Assembly (NCBI GenBank): GCA_016218005.1
Contig: JACRFF010000139.1
Location: 1-8,281 of the forward strand
Direction of reading: 5' to 3'
DNA length: 8,281 nt
From: Ignavibacteriales bacterium
GTDB lineage: Bacteria; Bacteroidota; Ignavibacteria; UBA10030
This document shows, in pieces, positions 6,361 to 8,281 of the stretch. A model generated the notes under the pieces. It had not been told where the DNA came from and ran no database searches. It worked only from the letters and a program-made list of their open reading frames with translations. The position numbers were made by a program, and so were the translations under genes. The stretch's first letter is position 1; each line of letters opens with the position of its first letter.

Positions 6361-7817
6361 ATCAGAGCCATCGATATTTCTTCGCGATTGTTGCGCTTCT
6401 TATGATCGGCACAACACGCCTGTTCGCCCAAGATCAATGCTACGTGTGCCACTCGGCGATTGGAGATACTCCATCGACATTATTCCAGCACGACGTTCAT
6501 TTCAAGAAAGAAATTTCGTGCGCCGGCTGCCACGGCGGCAACTCGCAAATGGAGGATCAAGAAAAAGCGATGGACAAGAAGGCGGGATTCATCGGCGTTC
6601 CGAAGGGCGATCTCATTTCGGAACGCTGCGCCTCATGCCATGCCGATGCGGCAAAGATGAAAAAGCACGGGTCGTCTCTGCCGACCAATCAGTGGGAAGG
6701 ATTAAAAGCCAGCGTGCACGCAAAACTTGCCGTCTCGGGCAAAGAACACATCGTGCAGTGCAGTACTTGTCATCAGGCGCACGGGGTCGTCTCACCGAAA
6801 GATCCATCGTCGCCGGTAAACCCGCTTAACGTGGTAACCACGTGCGCCAAGTGCCACGGCAATGCGGCGTTCATGCGCTCGTACAATCCGGCGCTTCCGG
6901 TGGATCAATTGGAAAAGTACCGAACGAGCGTTCACGGAATTCGCAACGCGAAAGGGGACCGCAAAGCTGCCGAGTGCGCCAGTTGCCACGGCAGCCACGA
7001 AATCCGCGGCGTGCACGACACAAAGTCGAAAGTTTACACAACCAATCTGCCGGGCACCTGTTCCTCGTGCCACAGCAATGCGGAGTACATGAAGGAATAC
7101 AAGATTCCCACCGATCAGTATGAGCGCTTCACGAAGAGCGTGCACGGTGTTGCATTGTTGCAGAAGCACGACCTCGGCGCTCCCGCGTGCAACAGTTGCC
7201 ACGGCAACCACGGCGCCGCGCCGCCGGGGCTTTCTTCCGTATCGAAAGTCTGCGGAACGTGCCACGCGCTGAACGCAGATTTGTTCTCTTCCAGTCCGCA
7301 CAAGAAAGCGTTCGACGAGCGCAAGTTGCCGGAGTGCGAAACGTGCCACAGCAATCATGAAATCGTTGCCGCCAGCGACAAGCTGCTGGGAGTTTCGGCG
7401 GAAGCGAAGTGCAGCCAATGCCATAGCACCACGCAAAACCCCAAAGGGTTCGAGTCTGCAAAGCACATGCGCATGTTGATCGACAGTCTCGAGATCTCCG
7501 AACAGCACGCTCGATCGTTGATCGAAGAGGCTGAACAGAAAGGAATGGAAGTCGGCGAAGCGAAGTTCAAGCTGCGTGATGTTCGGCAGGCAAGGCTGGA
7601 ATCGCGTACGATGGTGCACGCATTCAATCTGCCGCGATTTACGGAAGTGGTGAACAAAGGGCTTGCGGCAACGTCGTCCGTGGCGGAAGAAGGCCAGCAA
7701 GCCCTGGACGAATACATCTATCGGCGTGTCGGTCTTGGAATTTCTACGCTTATCATTACTGTCGTAGCGGTATCGCTCTATCTGTTCATTCGGCGGTACG
7801 AACGAAACCAGCGATGA
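6357..7817 (+). CDS. 11-heme c-type cytochrome with helical stalk and C-terminal anchor
   Basis: Periplasmic electron carrier of 486 residues. A signal peptide ends near LFAQ (about residue 25). Eleven CXXCH motifs have first cysteines at 28, 55, 91, 135, 163, 207, 235, 278, 299, 327 and 352. Hemes 3-8 form three tandem 72-residue repeats, each with a SVHG/SVHA motif between its two hemes. After the last heme comes a heme-free, Glu/Lys/Arg-rich, probably helical region (about 357-456), then one transmembrane helix (458-478) and a basic tail, so the protein should hang from the membrane into the periplasm. Translation starts at the ATGA shared with the cytochrome b stop. An open frame continues 113 codons upstream but lies within the cytochrome b gene. 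Its position suggests it is the electron acceptor of the Rieske/cytochrome b pair in place of cytochrome c1 or f; this is inference. No catalytic heme motif is seen. Confidence 0.9.
   Translation: MNQSHRYFFAIVALLMIGTTRLFAQDQCYVCHSAIGDTPSTLFQHDVHFKKEISCAGCHGGNSQMEDQEKAMDKKAGFIGVPKGDLISERCASCHADAAKMKKHGSSLPTNQWEGLKASVHAKLAVSGKEHIVQCSTCHQAHGVVSPKDPSSPVNPLNVVTTCAKCHGNAAFMRSYNPALPVDQLEKYRTSVHGIRNAKGDRKAAECASCHGSHEIRGVHDTKSKVYTTNLPGTCSSCHSNAEYMKEYKIPTDQYERFTKSVHGVALLQKHDLGAPACNSCHGNHGAAPPGLSSVSKVCGTCHALNADLFSSSPHKKAFDERKLPECETCHSNHEIVAASDKLLGVSAEAKCSQCHSTTQNPKGFESAKHMRMLIDSLEISEQHARSLIEEAEQKGMEVGEAKFKLRDVRQARLESRTMVHAFNLPRFTEVVNKGLAATSSVAEEGQQALDEYIYRRVGLGISTLIITVVAVSLYLFIRRYERNQR
6627..7250 (+). 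repeat. Three tandem 72-residue two-heme repeats in the 11-heme cytochrome
   Basis: Units begin at bases 6627, 6843 and 7059, each at a CXXCH codon group. The first heme cysteines are at residues 91, 163 and 235 (steps of 72 and 72) and the second at 135, 207 and 278 (72 and 71). Each unit reads CxxCH, then an Ala with a nearby Met and basic residues, then a Pro followed by Gln (PTNQ, PVDQ, PTDQ), then SVH, then CxxCHxxH. The third unit is shortened at its end, before heme 9. Confidence 0.85.
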
Positions 7818-7841
7818 CATCGAACAACATCAACTATCACA

Positions 7842-7849
7842 AAGGAGGT
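7842..7849 (+). promoter_or_regulatory. Strong Shine-Dalgarno for the c554-family gene
   Basis: AAGGAGGT, a full match to the anti-Shine-Dalgarno core, sits 5 bases before the ATG at 7855. It is much the strongest ribosome binding site in the window and suggests high translation of this small cytochrome compared with its neighbours. Confidence 0.8.
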
Positions 7850-7854
7850 CAACG

Positions 7855-8281
7855 ATGAGAAAATCATTTATTGCATGGTCCACGGCGGTTTTCTTGGTGC
7901 TCTCCGCGTCGATCAGTATGGCGCAGAACAAGTACGTTGGCGTCAAGACGTGCAAGATGTGTCATCAAACCGAGAAACAAGGAAAGCAGTTTGACGTTTG
8001 GTCGAAGTCGAAACACGCCGAGGCATACAAAACGTTGACGACGGCCAAGGCGAATGAAGTGGCCAAAGCGAAAAGTCTGACGAAACCCGCAGCCGAATCG
8101 CCCGAGTGCCTCGAATGCCACGTGGTCGCTTCCGCCAATGCCGACAAGACGTTTGACATGAAAGACGGAGTGCAGTGCGAAGCTTGTCACGGCGCCGGTT
8201 CAGCGTACAAAACCATGGCGGCGATGAAAGACAAAGCAAAGGCCCTTGCCGCGGGATTAGTGGATACGAAAGACGCGAAAA
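7855..8281 (+). CDS. Cytochrome c554-family multiheme protein, N-terminal part (3' end outside window)
   Basis: Probably a soluble periplasmic electron shuttle. The first 142 codons are present and the frame is still open at the window edge. It starts MRKSFIAW, has a short signal peptide with likely cleavage after SISMAQ (about residue 23 or 24), then YVGVKTCKMCHQTEKQGKQF, the typical opening of cytochrome c554-like (Cytochrome_C554 domain) proteins. Three CXXCH motifs are seen: CKMCH (33-37), CLECH and CEACH, the last in the pattern DGVQCEACHGAGS that is strongly conserved in this family. A fourth heme motif is expected downstream of the window. The sequence is rich in Lys and Ala, unlike the Cys/His-dense proteins upstream. 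It lies 37 bases after the 11-heme gene with its own strong ribosome binding site and no terminator in between, so it is likely the last-step carrier of the same system. Acceptor unknown. Confidence 0.87.
   Translation, partial: MRKSFIAWSTAVFLVLSASISMAQNKYVGVKTCKMCHQTEKQGKQFDVWSKSKHAEAYKTLTTAKANEVAKAKSLTKPAAESPECLECHVVASANADKTFDMKDGVQCEACHGAGSAYKTMAAMKDKAKALAAGLVDTKDAK

Noticed and set aside
6792..7820. Long minus-strand open frame (342 codons) covering most of the 11-heme gene
   Set aside because: It is a shadow: the repeated TGC..TGCCAC codons leave few stops in the antisense frame, and the translation has no recognisable domain, while the plus strand has 11 heme motifs, a signal peptide and an anchor.
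1..8281. tRNA, rRNA, CRISPR arrays, insertion sequences or phage-like elements
   Set aside because: No such patterns were seen; almost all bases are accounted for by tightly packed cytochrome genes.

Overview
The window is a single plus-strand block of electron-transport genes with no gene on the other strand. It encodes a membrane redox system built from a Rieske/cytochrome b pair, two cytochrome b561/b6-like membrane subunits and four multiheme c-type cytochromes. Counting motifs directly, there are 40 c-type heme attachment sites: 19 in the first large cytochrome, 7 in a NapC/NirT-like protein, 11 in the second large cytochrome, and 3 before the window cuts the last gene. Signal peptides, a Rieske protein and periplasmic cytochromes point to a Gram-negative, respiring, probably quinol-using bacterium. 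The gene content and the look of the proteins resemble clusters of Ignavibacteria/Chlorobi-group, Acidobacteria-like or Geobacter-like anaerobic respirers. That taxonomic guess is from memory of family style and is weak; GC content is roughly balanced.

Layout: (1) 1-335, C-terminal end of a di-heme b-type membrane protein; (2) 316-2325, 19-heme cytochrome with a C-terminal membrane anchor; (3) 2322-3173, a second b-type membrane protein paralogous to (1); (4) 3174-3304, the only sizeable gap (131 bases), holding a doubtful 37-codon ORF; (5) 3305-4798, NapC/NirT-like 7-heme cytochrome with three N-terminal helices; (6) 4808-5266, Rieske 2Fe-2S protein; (7) 5284-6360, cytochrome b with b6-type heme spacing and a fused subunit-IV-like part; (8) 6357-7817, 11-heme cytochrome with a heme-free helical stalk and C-terminal anchor; (9) 7855-8281, start of a cytochrome c554-family protein. 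Genes overlap by ATGA or are separated by a few bases, so they look like one translationally coupled operon; the last gene is set off by 37 bases and has a near-perfect Shine-Dalgarno.

How they may work together (inference): quinol would be oxidised by the Rieske/cytochrome b pair and perhaps by the NapC-like protein and the two b-type subunits. Electrons would enter the membrane-anchored multiheme proteins in place of a cytochrome c1 or f, then pass to the small soluble c554-type carrier. No terminal reductase is visible, so the final acceptor is unknown. The strongest new structural observations are a 243-residue, 8-heme internal duplication in the 19-heme protein, a 72-residue two-heme tandem repeat in the 11-heme protein, and evidence that both derive from the same two-heme unit.
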